A stretch of 64,000 bases of DNA from assembly GCA_963800475.1 (NCBI GenBank), contig CAWDAZ010000006.1, forward strand, positions 62,001 to 126,000, in the 5' to 3' direction. The stretch's first letter is position 1. Each line of letters begins with the position of its first letter. Positions 8,790 through 16,679 of this stretch are shown in pieces. Made by a program: the position numbers and the translations under genes. The notes beneath the pieces were generated by a model. It was not told the origin of the DNA. It saw only the letters and a program-made list of their open reading frames with translations, and did not search any database. The DNA comes from Palsa-465 sp963800475 (lineage in GTDB: Bacteria > Actinomycetota > Thermoleophilia > Solirubrobacterales > Solirubrobacteraceae).

Positions 8790-8838
8790 CACGTGGTCGC
8801 GAGAGGCGTTGATGTTCGCTCTAGGGAAGGAGAATCGG

Positions 8839-9012
8839 ATGGTTGCCTTACTTGTTCTGCTGCTGATCTTCGCCGTGCTCGGCGGGCTCGGCTTTGCGGC
8901 CCACGTTCTGTGGATCGTGTTGATCGCAGCCCTGATCCTGTGGGTGATCGGGTTCTTCATCGGAGGCGCCGAGGCAGGCTTGGGGCGTCGCCGGTGGTAC
9001 GGGCGCTGGTGA
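8839..9012 (+). CDS. Small hydrophobic membrane peptide (lmo0937/DUF5670-like)
   Basis: A 57-residue protein of two membrane segments (about residues 2-20 and 23-43) followed by a basic, Gly/Arg/Trp tail. Short hydrophobic proteins of this pattern are common in actinobacteria and are often stress-induced. AAGGAG sits eight bases before ATG 8839, which fixes the start; longer in-frame starts as far back as 8629 lack coding character. It lies between the STAS gene and the sigma factor and has a sigma-B-like promoter upstream, so membership of the SigB regulon is a plausible inference. Confidence 0.7.
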   Translation: MVALLVLLLIFAVLGGLGFAAHVLWIVLIAALILWVIGFFIGGAEAGLGRRRWYGRW

Positions 9013-9062
9013 GCGCCGATGGCCGATTGCTGAGTGAGTAGCGCCGAGCGGGCTGCGCGACG

Positions 9063-9833
9063 CTATGCCGACTGGTCGGTCAGGTCGCGCAGCCTGTTCA
9101 GGGATCGGCGGAGCAGCCGCGAGACCTGCATCTGGGAAACGCCGACTCGGTCGGCGATCTCGGACTGGGTCAGGTCTTCGCTGAAGCGCAGGAACAGGAT
9201 CTCCCGCTCCCGGGTCGTTAGGTGCTTGGCCGCGGCGAAGATCGTCGCGTGGTCGCTGACGAGCGCGAGCCGCGCATCCTCCTCGCCGATCGCGTCGAGC
9301 CGGGTTGAGTCCTCGTCGTCCTCGCCCGCCATCGGCGCGTCGAGCGACACCGCGCCGTAAGCCTCGGCGGTCTGGAGCCCCTCGAGCACCTCTTCCTGGC
9401 TGATCTCCAGGTAAAGGGCGATCTCGTCGACCGTCGGCATCCGGCCCGTCCGGGACCCGAGCTTCTGCTGTGCGTCGGTGATCTTGCGTGCGCGCTCCTG
9501 CGCGCCCCGGTCCACGTGCAGCGCCCACGCCGTGTCCCGGAAGTACCGCTTCAACTCCCCGACGATCGTCGGAACGGCGAACGAGCTGAATGCGAACCCG
9601 CGCTCGGGGTCGAATCGCTCGACCGCCTTCACGAGGCCAAGGCTCGCGACTTGCACGAGATCCTCGTAAGGCTCGCTCGACTGCGCGTAGCGCCGTGCGA
9701 GCTTGCGAGCCAGTGGCAGGAACCGCGCGATCAACTCGTCGCGCGCCTGACGGTCATGGTGCTTCCGCCAACGCACGAACAGCCGGTCGGTGTCGGTGCT
9801 GCTGGTCGGTACGGCGGAGCCCGAGAGGGCCAT
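9063..9833 (-). CDS. sigB: SigB/SigF/SigG-type RNA polymerase sigma factor
   Basis: A 256-residue group 3 sigma-70 factor. Region 2 is seen as LVQVASLGLVKAVERFDPERGFAFSSFAVP with PTIVGELKRYFRD, region 3 as RKITDAQQKLGSRTGRMPTVDEIA, and region 4 ends with LTQSEIADRVGVSQMQVSRLLRR (helix-turn-helix). This class is the target of RsbW-like anti-sigma kinases. ATG 9833 is preceded by GGAGG at seven bases and preferred over an in-frame ATG at 9875. Upstream lies a small hairpin (GGAGGA 9888-9893 with TCCTCC 9901-9906) in the 5' region. Neighbours supply the kinase, antagonist and a likely target gene. Confidence 0.92.
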   Translation of the reverse strand: MALSGSAVPTSSTDTDRLFVRWRKHHDRQARDELIARFLPLARKLARRYAQSSEPYEDLVQVASLGLVKAVERFDPERGFAFSSFAVPTIVGELKRYFRDTAWALHVDRGAQERARKITDAQQKLGSRTGRMPTVDEIALYLEISQEEVLEGLQTAEAYGAVSLDAPMAGEDDEDSTRLDAIGEEDARLALVSDHATIFAAAKHLTTREREILFLRFSEDLTQSEIADRVGVSQMQVSRLLRRSLNRLRDLTDQSA

Positions 9834-10028
9834 CGAAACGCCTCCACGAATTGCCAGCGGGCCCGTTTTTATCACATGAACTTCATCGGAGGAAATCGCG
9901 TCCTCCTTTAACCGTTAAGTGGTGCATCGAGGTCGTCTGCGGGGTGGGGGATACGGATGCGGTAGCGCCGGATCCCTAGTGCCGGCGCGGATTTCCGGAT
10001 TTTGCGTGGAGAAGTTCGGGGGTCCGCC

Positions 10029-10607
10029 TCACAGCTGCGGCTCAGGCGCGCTCGAGGCTGGGGAGGAACCCCTGTTGGGCAGCAGTTCCAGGACTGCGCG
10101 CTCGACCCGCGCGCGGGTCCGGTCGTCGGCCGGGTCGAGGCTCGGGAGTCGCTCGAGCCCTGCCGCGATCGTCCAGCCTGACAGGTATCAGTCGAGCACC
10201 CGCGGGTGCGATTTAGGAGCGGCGGGCGACCGCGGGTGTGTTGCCGAGCAACTCGGCGGTCGCGCGCACGGCCCGGTTGATGCCGCCCTTCCGGGCCGTC
10301 TTCGAGCGGGCCGTGCGACCGTCGGTGGCGAGCGAGACGGCGGCTATCACGGTTGCGTTCCAGGTCCGGAAGTGCTTGGCCGAGAACTGATCCCCGATCC
10401 GGCTCTTAGGTAGTCGTTGAGCTCGTCCGAGCGCAGCGCGTGCCAGCCTCGCCCGTCTCGATACGCGAGTAGCTCCTCGGGGCCGCTGCGCCGCCGCTCC
10501 CCGTCGCGGTCCAGGTACTCGAACCCCCTCCCTCGCCGGCGGCGGCCGAACCCGGGTTCTGAGCAGTCGGAGTGCCTGAGCCGGCGCCTTCGCTGGGTGC
10601 TCTCCAT
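10029..10607 (-). pseudogene. Decayed type IB DNA topoisomerase
   Basis: Pieces of a bacterial topoisomerase IB are readable in order on the minus strand from ATG 10607. The N-terminal LRHSDCSEPGF and GRGFEYLD come first, then directly ELLAYRDGRGW and SDELNDYLR, then in another frame FSAKHFRTWNAT, SKTARKGGINRAV and ELLGNTPAVARRS. The next codon, where the catalytic Tyr of the RxSYI motif belongs, is TAA. A second frame change then gives HPRVLD, another stop, and YLSGWTIAAGLERL. Compared with intact family members of about 330 residues, most of the middle is missing. The gene therefore carries a large deletion, two frameshifts and stops in two places, and cannot make an active enzyme. Confidence 0.82.
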
Positions 10608-10689
10608 CCGTGGGAATCCAGGTGCCGCGCTCAAGACGGGCGCAGCGGCGCGGCCTGTTCGGCCGCGCCGCGCGCTCCTTCCCCCTCCG

Positions 10690-11208
10690 TCAGATCAGGC
10701 TCCTGACCTGCCCGGTGGCCTCCTGCGCGTCCGCACGCAGGCCACTCGCGCGGTGCTCGAGCTCGCGGCGGGTGCTCCGCACCTCGCGCTCGAGCTCACG
10801 CCGCCGGCGCGCGAATGCGCGCTGTCTGCGATCGACCACGCGGCGGCCGCGGCGCTCGAGCTTGTCGAGCCCACGCGTAACCCCCTTGAAGGTGCTGTAC
10901 GTACGTGCCGTGTCGCGCACCTTCTCCGAGGCCACGGCGGCCGCGCCGACCGGAATCAGCAGGGCGCGCTGCGCGCTGCGGCCCACGGCGCCGAGCCGAG
11001 TTGTCGCTTCGTCGACACGGCGGCCGGCGGTGCGACCTGCCTGCTTCGTGGTTGCCCGCGCGTTGCGCGTCGTGGTGGCCGCCGACGAACGCGTGCGCCG
11101 GGCGGACGTCTTCGTCGCCGAAGCGCTGCGCTTCGCGGCAGTTCCCTTACGTGTGGCGGCGGCACGCTTGGCGGCAGCCTGACGCCGCGACGGTGATTGT
11201 GTCGCCAT
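10690..11208 (-). CDS. Basic Ala/Arg/Lys-rich histone-like protein
   Basis: A 172-residue, strongly basic protein. The first 60 or so residues are low-complexity Ala/Lys/Arg/Ser/Thr, like the tails of histone H1-like bacterial proteins. The second half is predicted to be helical and heptad-like, with many Arg and Glu (for example ARRRRELEREVRSTRRELEHR), suggesting a coiled coil. AGGAGG lies nine bases before the ATG. DNA or RNA binding, nucleoid association or phosphopolymer binding are all possible. I do not recognise a defined family. Confidence 0.65.
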   Translation of the reverse strand: MATQSPSRRQAAAKRAAATRKGTAAKRSASATKTSARRTRSSAATTTRNARATTKQAGRTAGRRVDEATTRLGAVGRSAQRALLIPVGAAAVASEKVRDTARTYSTFKGVTRGLDKLERRGRRVVDRRQRAFARRRRELEREVRSTRRELEHRASGLRADAQEATGQVRSLI

Positions 11209-11286
11209 CAGATCAGTCCTCCTCTGTCGCTCTTCGCTCTCGTTTGGGAGTACCCGGACAGCGCGCGGTCAAACGACCGCCGGCGG

Positions 11287-11292
11287 CATACT
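11287..11292 (+). promoter_or_regulatory. Candidate -10 box of pepT
   Basis: CATACT lies nine bases before GTG 11302 and no ribosome site separates them, consistent with a leaderless or nearly leaderless transcript. Confidence 0.35.
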
Positions 11293-11301
11293 TGTGGCCC
11301 G

Positions 11302-12609
11302 GTGGCCCCCGCTCCGTTCACCTCTCCGCTCGCCGCGTCGCTCGCGCCGGAGCTGCTCGCCCGATTCACGCGCTACGTCCGGGTCGACACCCAGTCCGCG
11401 CGCGACCGGATCGCCTCTCCGAGCACGCCCGGACAGCTCGAGCTCGGCCGGCTCCTGACCGAGGAGCTCAGGTCGCTGGGCCTCGACGACGCCGAGCTCG
11501 ACCGGCACGGTTACGTGATCGCGACACTGTCGGCCGGCGCGGGAGCGCTTGACGCGCCGGCGATCGGCCTGATCGCGCATCTCGACACCAGCCCGGACGC
11601 GCCCGGAAGCGGGGTCGAGCCAATCGTCCACCGCGCGTACGGCGGAGGCGTGATCGAGCTTCCGCGGGCCGGGACGAGACTCGACCCTGCGAGCATGCCC
11701 GAGCTCGCGAACGCGGTCGGGCACGACCTCGTGACCTCGAGCGGCGACACGCTGCTCGGCGCCGACGACAAGGCCGGGGTCGCGATCATCATGTCCGCGG
11801 TCGCCCACCTGGTCGCGCACCCCGAGCTGCCGCGGCCGCCGCTGCGGATCGCGTTCACCCCCGACGAGGAGATCGGGGAAGGGGCGACGCTGTTCGACAT
11901 CGCTCGGTTTGGCGCGCGCTGCGCTTACACGCTTGACGGGTCGGCGCTCGGCGAGCTGCAGGACGAGAGCTTCACAGCCGTTGAGGCGATTGTCACCGTC
12001 CGGGGCGTCGACGTGCACCCGGGACAGGCGACCGGCAAGCTCGTCAACGCGCTGCGCCTGATCGCACGAATCGTCGCCGCGCTGCCCCCCGAGCTGTCCC
12101 CCGAGCGAACGGCGGTCCGCGAGGGCTTCATCCACCCTTACGAGCTGACCGGCAGCGCGGCGCAGGCCGAGCTCCGGCTGATCGTGCGCGACTTCGACGA
12201 GCGGCTGCTCGAAGATCACGTGGCGCTGCTGCGGAGCGCGGCCGAGGAGGTCGTCGGCACCGCTCCCGGCGCGCAGCTGACGGTCGACGTCCGCCGTCAG
12301 TACCGGAACATGCGCGACTACCTCGACGGCGCTCCCGAGGTCGTCGCGGCCGCCGAGGCCGCAATGCGCGAGGAGGGGATCGAGCCGATCCGGACCCCGA
12401 TCCGCGGTGGCACGGACGGCTCGCGGCTCAGTGAGATGGGCCTCCCGACGCCGAACATCTTCACCGGCGGGCACGAGTATCACTCGGTCCGCGAGTGGGC
12501 GTCGGTCCAGGAGATGGCCGCCGCGGCCGCGACGGTGGTGCGGCTGGCGGGCACGTGGGCCCGCCCGGAGTTCGCGGGCGGGGCGGGTGTCGCCCGTGCG
12601 GCCGGTTAG
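11302..12609 (+). CDS. pepT: Peptidase T (tripeptide aminopeptidase, M20B)
   Basis: A 435-residue di-zinc metallopeptidase of family M20B that removes the N-terminal residue of tripeptides in the cytosol. Metal and catalytic residues are visible in order: His/Asp in LIAHLDTS, bridging Asp in LLGADDKAG, catalytic Glu and metal Glu in TPDEEIGEG, Asp in YTLDGSALG and His in GGHEYHSVRE. RGGTDGSRLSEMG is also characteristic. The dimerisation lid sits between about residues 205 and 320. GTG 11302 gives the usual family N-terminus; in-frame sequence further upstream (to 11197) is not conserved. The next gene starts 12 bases after the stop. Confidence 0.92.
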   Translation: MAPAPFTSPLAASLAPELLARFTRYVRVDTQSARDRIASPSTPGQLELGRLLTEELRSLGLDDAELDRHGYVIATLSAGAGALDAPAIGLIAHLDTSPDAPGSGVEPIVHRAYGGGVIELPRAGTRLDPASMPELANAVGHDLVTSSGDTLLGADDKAGVAIIMSAVAHLVAHPELPRPPLRIAFTPDEEIGEGATLFDIARFGARCAYTLDGSALGELQDESFTAVEAIVTVRGVDVHPGQATGKLVNALRLIARIVAALPPELSPERTAVREGFIHPYELTGSAAQAELRLIVRDFDERLLEDHVALLRSAAEEVVGTAPGAQLTVDVRRQYRNMRDYLDGAPEVVAAAEAAMREEGIEPIRTPIRGGTDGSRLSEMGLPTPNIFTGGHEYHSVREWASVQEMAAAAATVVRLAGTWARPEFAGGAGVARAAG

Positions 12610-12612
12610 GCT
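12607..12612 (+). promoter_or_regulatory. Candidate -10 box of the class IV aminotransferase gene
   Basis: TAGGCT overlaps the pepT stop codon region and lies nine bases before ATG 12622, with no ribosome site between. It suggests an internal leaderless promoter. Confidence 0.4.
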
Positions 12613-12621
12613 GGGGCCGCG

Positions 12622-13428
12622 ATGAGCCCTCAGTTCAGCGCGTCGCTGGCATCGGTCGACGGCATCATCACGCTCGCATCCGAGGCGATGATCCCGGCGA
12701 GCGACGAAGGCCTGCTCCGCGGCGACGGCGTGTTCGAGGTGATCCGCGTCTACGACGGCCAGGCGTTCGCGCTCGAGGAGCACCTGCGCAGGCTGTCGCG
12801 GTCGGCCTCGAACCTGCGGCTGCCTGTCGATCTCGAGGCGGTGCGCGCCGACGCCAACCGGCTGCTCGCGCACGCCGGTGGCGGGCCAGACCACGGGGCG
12901 CTGCGGATCGTGATCACGCGCGGCGGGCGGCGACTGCTGCTGACCGAGCCGGTGCCGCCGCTGGACGGGCCGGCTCGGCTCGCGTCCGTCACCTATTCGC
13001 CAACCCGGGTGCTCGACGGCGTCAAGTCGCTGTCGTACGCGTCGAACGTGCTCGCGTCGCGGCTCGCGCGTGAGCAGGGATTCGACGAGGCGCTGCTGGT
13101 GACGCCGCACGGCCGGGTGCTCGAGGCTCCGACCAGCTCGATCTTCTGGGTAAAGAACGGCGACGTGCTGACGCCGCCGCTCGACGAGCACATCCTCGCC
13201 TCGATCACCCGTCGGATCGTGATCGAGCAGGCGGGCGCCGTGGAGCGGAGCTGCACGCTCGAGGAGCTGCTCGATGCAGACGAGGCGTTCCTTGCCTCGA
13301 CGATCAGGGAGGTCCAGGCCGTCGCCGCCGTGGACAGCCGCGTGTTCGACGCCCCCGGTCCGGTGAGTGCCCGAGTGGCGGCGGACGTTGCCGCCCTGAT
13401 CCGCGCGGAGCTCGCCGCCGACCGATGA
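12622..13428 (+). CDS. Class IV PLP aminotransferase/aminodeoxychorismate lyase-like
   Basis: A 268-residue fold-type IV PLP enzyme. The PLP Lys is in GVKSLSYASNVLA, the N-terminal GDGVFEVIRVYDG is typical, and AFLASTIREVQAV corresponds to the cofactor-phosphate and carboxylate region. The family includes branched-chain aminotransferase (IlvE), D-amino-acid transaminase and 4-amino-4-deoxychorismate lyase (PabC). The short length and the KSLSYASN motif lean to PabC or a D-amino-acid type, but I cannot separate them. Its stop overlaps the wecB start in an ATGA, so the two are translationally coupled. Confidence 0.78.
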   Translation: MSPQFSASLASVDGIITLASEAMIPASDEGLLRGDGVFEVIRVYDGQAFALEEHLRRLSRSASNLRLPVDLEAVRADANRLLAHAGGGPDHGALRIVITRGGRRLLLTEPVPPLDGPARLASVTYSPTRVLDGVKSLSYASNVLASRLAREQGFDEALLVTPHGRVLEAPTSSIFWVKNGDVLTPPLDEHILASITRRIVIEQAGAVERSCTLEELLDADEAFLASTIREVQAVAAVDSRVFDAPGPVSARVAADVAALIRAELAADR

Positions 13429-14495
13429 ACGTCCTGACGGTGGTCGGCAACCGCCCGCAGTTCATCAAGGCGGCGGCGGTCTCGGGCCCGTTGCGACGGT
13501 CGCACCAGGAGCGGCTGATCCACACCGGTCAGCACTACGACGAGGAGCTATCGGGCGTGTTCTTCGACGAGCTCGGCCTGCCGTCCCCGGACCGGGAGCT
13601 GGGAATCTCACGGGGCTCGAACAGCTCGCAGACGGCGCGGATGCTCGACGCGCTCGAGTCGGTCGTCTCGGAGGTCGCTCCCGAAGTGGTGCTCGTGTAC
13701 GGCGACACGAACTCGACCTTGGCCGGGGCGCTCGCGGGCGCACAGGCGGGTGTCCCGGTCGCGCACGTCGAGGCCGGGATGCGCTCGTTCGACCGCGCGA
13801 TGCCCGAGGAGCTGAACCGGGTGCTCGCCGACCACGCCGGCTCGCTGCTGCTGTGCTCATCGGATGTGGCCGTCGGCAACCTCCGTCGCGAGGGGGTCGG
13901 CGGGGCGGTCGAGCTGGTCGGAGACGTGATGGTCGACGTCGCGCTCAGGGTGCAGCCGCGAGCGCGCGAGCGGGTCGACTTGGTGCGTGCGCGCGGCGTC
14001 GAGCCCGGGCAGTACGTGCTCGCGACCGCGCACCGCGCGGGCAACGTCGACGACCCCGCGCGGCTGGAGCTGCTTGTCGAGCTGCTGCTCGCGATTCCGG
14101 CGCCGCTGGTGCTCCCGCTCCATCCGCGCACGCATGGACGCCTCCGCGCGGCCGGCCTGCTCGAGCGGCTGCAGCGAAGCGAGCATCTGGTGATCGCGCC
14201 GCCGCTCGCGTATGTCGAGCTGGCGGCGCTGCTGTGCAACGCGCGCGCGGCGCTCACCGACTCCGGCGGGCTGCAGAAGGAGGCCTACCTGGCGGGGGTC
14301 AAGTGCATCACGATGCGGCCGAGCACCGAATGGGTCGAAACGGTCGAGACCGGCTGGAACACGTTGGTCGACCTCGACGCCGGCGCGGCGATCGAGGCGC
14401 TGAACCGCGAGCCGCCGCACGAACGGCCACCTCTGTACGGCGACGGCCACGCCGCCGACCGCGTCGTCGCTGCGCTTACACTCCACCTCGGATGA
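13425..14495 (+). CDS. wecB: UDP-N-acetylglucosamine 2-epimerase (WecB/WbpI family)
   Basis: A 356-residue non-hydrolysing UDP-HexNAc 2-epimerase of the GT-B fold. Hallmarks are VVGNRPQFIKAA, HTGQHYDEELS, VYGDTNSTLAG, HVEAGMRSFDRAMPEE, HRAGNVDD, LPLHPRT and the UDP-binding LTDSGGLQKEA. It interconverts UDP-GlcNAc and UDP-ManNAc, or the equivalent diacetamido-uronic acid sugars (WbpI). The following WlbA-like dehydrogenase and acyltransferase make the WbpI-type role more likely. It is joined by ATGA overlaps both to the aminotransferase upstream and to a 20-codon ORF downstream. Confidence 0.9.
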   Translation: MNVLTVVGNRPQFIKAAAVSGPLRRSHQERLIHTGQHYDEELSGVFFDELGLPSPDRELGISRGSNSSQTARMLDALESVVSEVAPEVVLVYGDTNSTLAGALAGAQAGVPVAHVEAGMRSFDRAMPEELNRVLADHAGSLLLCSSDVAVGNLRREGVGGAVELVGDVMVDVALRVQPRARERVDLVRARGVEPGQYVLATAHRAGNVDDPARLELLVELLLAIPAPLVLPLHPRTHGRLRAAGLLERLQRSEHLVIAPPLAYVELAALLCNARAALTDSGGLQKEAYLAGVKCITMRPSTEWVETVETGWNTLVDLDAGAAIEALNREPPHERPPLYGDGHAADRVVAALTLHLG

Positions 14496-14554
14496 ACTGG
14501 ATGACTCGCGCGGGCGCCTTTCGAGCGAGCCAGGATGGCGAGTGGCGGCCATGA
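14492..14554 (+). CDS. Putative 20-residue coupled small ORF
   Basis: A 20-codon ORF (beginning MNWMTRAGAF) whose ATG overlaps the wecB stop as ATGA (14492-14495). Its stop overlaps the next gene's ATG as ATGA (14551-14554). A TACACT box at 14477-14482 lies nine bases before its start, so it could also be the first ORF of an internal leaderless transcript. The double exact overlap suggests that ribosomes pass through it from wecB to the dehydrogenase. No family is recognised. It may be only a coupling device with no functional peptide. Confidence 0.4.
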   Translation: MNWMTRAGAFRASQDGEWRP

Positions 14555-15570
14555 GCGCGAGCCCCGTGCGGATCGGCGTCGTCGGGCTCGGGTACTGGGG
14601 CCCGAACATCGCGCGGAACTTCGCGGCGATCTCCGGATCGGAGCTGGCGTGGATCTGCGATCCCTCGGCCGAGCCGCGCGAGCGCGCGGCGAGGAGCTTC
14701 CCCGACGCCAGGCTCGCCGAGGACCTCGACGAGCTGCTCGCCGACCCGGAGCTCGACGCGGTCGCGCTCGCGACCCCGGTCCCGACGCACGGAGAGCTCG
14801 CCGTCCGAGTCCTCGAAGCCGGGAAGCACTGCTTCGTCGAGAAGCCGCTCGCCCAATCGGTGTCCGCCGCCGAGCTCGCGGTGTCCGCCGCGGAGGACGC
14901 GGGCCGGTTGCTGATGGTCGGGCACCTGCTCGAGTACCACCCGGGAATCCTGAAGCTGAAGGAGCTGGCCGAAACCGGCGAGCTCGGCGACCGGATCTAC
15001 TACATCTACGGCAACCGGCTCAACCTCGGGAAGCTGCGAGCTGACGAGAACGCGCTCTGGAGCCTCGGCGCCCACGACGTGTCGGTGCTCCTGCACCTCG
15101 CCGGTGAGGAGCCGGTCGAGGCCGTCGCGCACGGTGAGTCGTACGTCCGCGAGGGGGTCGAGGACGTGGTGTTCTGCTTCCTGCGCTTCCCGTCAGGCCT
15201 GACCGCGCACCTGCATCTGTCGTGGCTCGATCCTCACAAGGAGCGTCGCTTCACGGTCGTCGGGTCGCAGCGGATGGCGACGTTCGACGACATGGCGATC
15301 GAGGGCAAGGTCACGATCTACGACAAGGGGTTCGACCAGGACTCGCGCGGCTATGGCGAGTACATAACTCGCAGCGGCGGGATTGTCTCGCCTCCGATCC
15401 CGAACCGCGAGCCGTTGCGGATCGAGTGCGAGCACTTCGTCGAGTGCGTCGCCGAGGGACGCCGGCCGAGGTCGGACGGCGAGAGCGGGCTGCGCGTCGT
15501 GCGGGTGCTCGAGCGCCTGCAGGAGTCGCTCGACATCTCCGCCGAGCTGGGCGGGGTCCGTGCCTCCTGA
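14551..15570 (+). CDS. Gfo/Idh/MocA oxidoreductase, WlbA/WbpB-like
   Basis: A 339-residue NAD-dependent sugar dehydrogenase. The N-terminal Rossmann motif is VGLGYWGPNIARNF, the EKP motif is FVEKPLAQS, and GHLLEYHPGILKLKEL followed by YGNRLNLGKLR and LGAHDVSVLLHL is typical of WlbA/WbpB, which oxidise C3 of UDP-GlcNAc-uronic acid. The start at ATG 14551 is favoured by its ATGA overlap with the 20-codon ORF; GTG 14542 is an in-frame alternative. The 3' end overlaps the acyltransferase start by 11 bases. The C3 aminotransferase normally following this step is not in the window. Confidence 0.85.
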   Translation: MSASPVRIGVVGLGYWGPNIARNFAAISGSELAWICDPSAEPRERAARSFPDARLAEDLDELLADPELDAVALATPVPTHGELAVRVLEAGKHCFVEKPLAQSVSAAELAVSAAEDAGRLLMVGHLLEYHPGILKLKELAETGELGDRIYYIYGNRLNLGKLRADENALWSLGAHDVSVLLHLAGEEPVEAVAHGESYVREGVEDVVFCFLRFPSGLTAHLHLSWLDPHKERRFTVVGSQRMATFDDMAIEGKVTIYDKGFDQDSRGYGEYITRSGGIVSPPIPNREPLRIECEHFVECVAEGRRPRSDGESGLRVVRVLERLQESLDISAELGGVRAS

Positions 15571-16264
15571 GATCTCGGCGGGTGCGTTCGTATCGAGTGG
15601 AGCGCGGCTCGCCGACGACGTGGACGTCGGTCCGGGCGCGGTGGTCAACGAGGGCGTCGCGCTCGGGCGCGGGTGCGTCGTCGAATCGGGCGCGCTGCTC
15701 GGTAAGCGGCCGCGGCTACGGGCCGGCTCGAGCGCTGCCGGAGCGGAGCTCGGGCCGCTCGTGATCGAGGAAGGCGTCACGGTCTGCAGCGGGGCGGTCG
15801 TGTACGCGGGCTCCCGGATCGGCGCGGGGTCGATCATCGGCGACCAGGCGCAGGTCCGGGAGCGCTCCGCGATCGGCAGCCGGACGGTGATCGGGCGCGG
15901 CTCGGCGGTCGAGTTCGACGTCCGCGTCGGCGACCGCGTGCTGATCCAGAGCGGTGTGTACGTCACCGCCGGGGCGGTGGTCGAGGACGACGTGTTCCTT
16001 GGCCCGGGGGTAATGACGACCAACGACGACACGATGGGGCGCCACGCGCCGGGGGTGCCGCTGCAAGGCCCGGTGTTCAGGCGCGCGTGCCGGGTGGGTG
16101 GCGGGGTTGTGCTCGTGCCGGGGGTCGAGATTGGCGAGGAGGCGTTCGTCGCCGCCGGAGCGGTCGTGACGCGTGACGTCGCGCCCCGCGACGTGGTGAT
16201 GGGAGTACCGGCGCGGATCGTCCGCCAGGTGCCGGACGCGGATCTGATCGAGCACTGGCGTTAG
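15560..16264 (+). CDS. Left-handed beta-helix acyltransferase (WbpD/WlbB-like)
   Basis: A 234-residue hexapeptide-repeat protein. Many imperfect [LIV]GxxxX repeats run through most of the chain (for example VDVGPGAVVNEGV and SRIGAGSIIGDQAQV). The C-terminal IGEEAFVAAGAVVTRDV with VMGVPARIVRQV is the standard ending of sugar O/N-acetyltransferases. Given the WlbA-like gene overlapped at its start, the likely reaction is acetylation of the 3-amino group of a UDP-amino sugar. The start is GTG 15560; the in-frame sequence before it is antisense-like and not conserved. A chain longer than the usual 190 residues reflects extra N-terminal coils. Confidence 0.82.
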   Translation: MPPEISAGAFVSSGARLADDVDVGPGAVVNEGVALGRGCVVESGALLGKRPRLRAGSSAAGAELGPLVIEEGVTVCSGAVVYAGSRIGAGSIIGDQAQVRERSAIGSRTVIGRGSAVEFDVRVGDRVLIQSGVYVTAGAVVEDDVFLGPGVMTTNDDTMGRHAPGVPLQGPVFRRACRVGGGVVLVPGVEIGEEAFVAAGAVVTRDVAPRDVVMGVPARIVRQVPDADLIEHWR

Positions 16265-16270
16265 TTCAGT

Positions 16271-16276
16271 TAGGCT
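16271..16276 (+). promoter_or_regulatory. Candidate -10 box of the cupin gene
   Basis: TAGGCT lies 11 bases before ATG 16288, in the 23-base gap after the acyltransferase. Confidence 0.35.
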
Positions 16277-16287
16277 GCAGGGAAGCG

Positions 16288-16623
16288 ATGGAGACCTGGG
16301 ACATCCGCGCACTGGACGTCGAGCCGCATCATCCCCAGGTGCTGCGCTCCGACGAGGAGACGCGGGTCATCGCGATCGCTCTCCCGACCGGCGAGCAGCT
16401 CCAGGAGCACCAGGTCCACGAGCGCGCGTATCTGTTCGTCGTCGACGGCGAGGTCGAGATCACGCGCGACGGTCACTCGGTGACCGGCGGCTGCGGCCTG
16501 CTCGCGCAGTTCGACCCCAACGAGCGGCACTCCGTGCGGGCTGTCAGCGACGCACGGCTGGTGCTGGTGCTGGCGCCGTGGCCCGGCATCGGGCACCCGT
16601 CGGCCGCCCGGCCGGCGGCGTAG
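16288..16623 (+). CDS. Small cupin-domain protein
   Basis: A 111-residue single cupin. EHQVHERAYLFVVDGEVEI supplies the first metal-binding motif (His, His, Glu) and FDPNERHSVRAV the second. Such proteins bind a metal and act as small dioxygenases, isomerases or sensors. Nothing here specifies the substrate. It lies downstream of the UDP-sugar genes on the same strand but has its own probable promoter box, and it converges on purA with a 56-base gap holding short GC-rich inverted repeats. Confidence 0.75.
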   Translation: METWDIRALDVEPHHPQVLRSDEETRVIAIALPTGEQLQEHQVHERAYLFVVDGEVEITRDGHSVTGGCGLLAQFDPNERHSVRAVSDARLVLVLAPWPGIGHPSAARPAA

Positions 16624-16679
16624 AGCCGGGCTCTGCCCGAGAGCGGCGCCTGCCAAAGGACCGGCCCGGCAGCGTAGGG

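Noticed and set aside
11269..13191. 640-codon minus-strand ORF
   Set aside because: Antisense to pepT and the class IV aminotransferase; composition is Arg/Asp/Gly shadow type.
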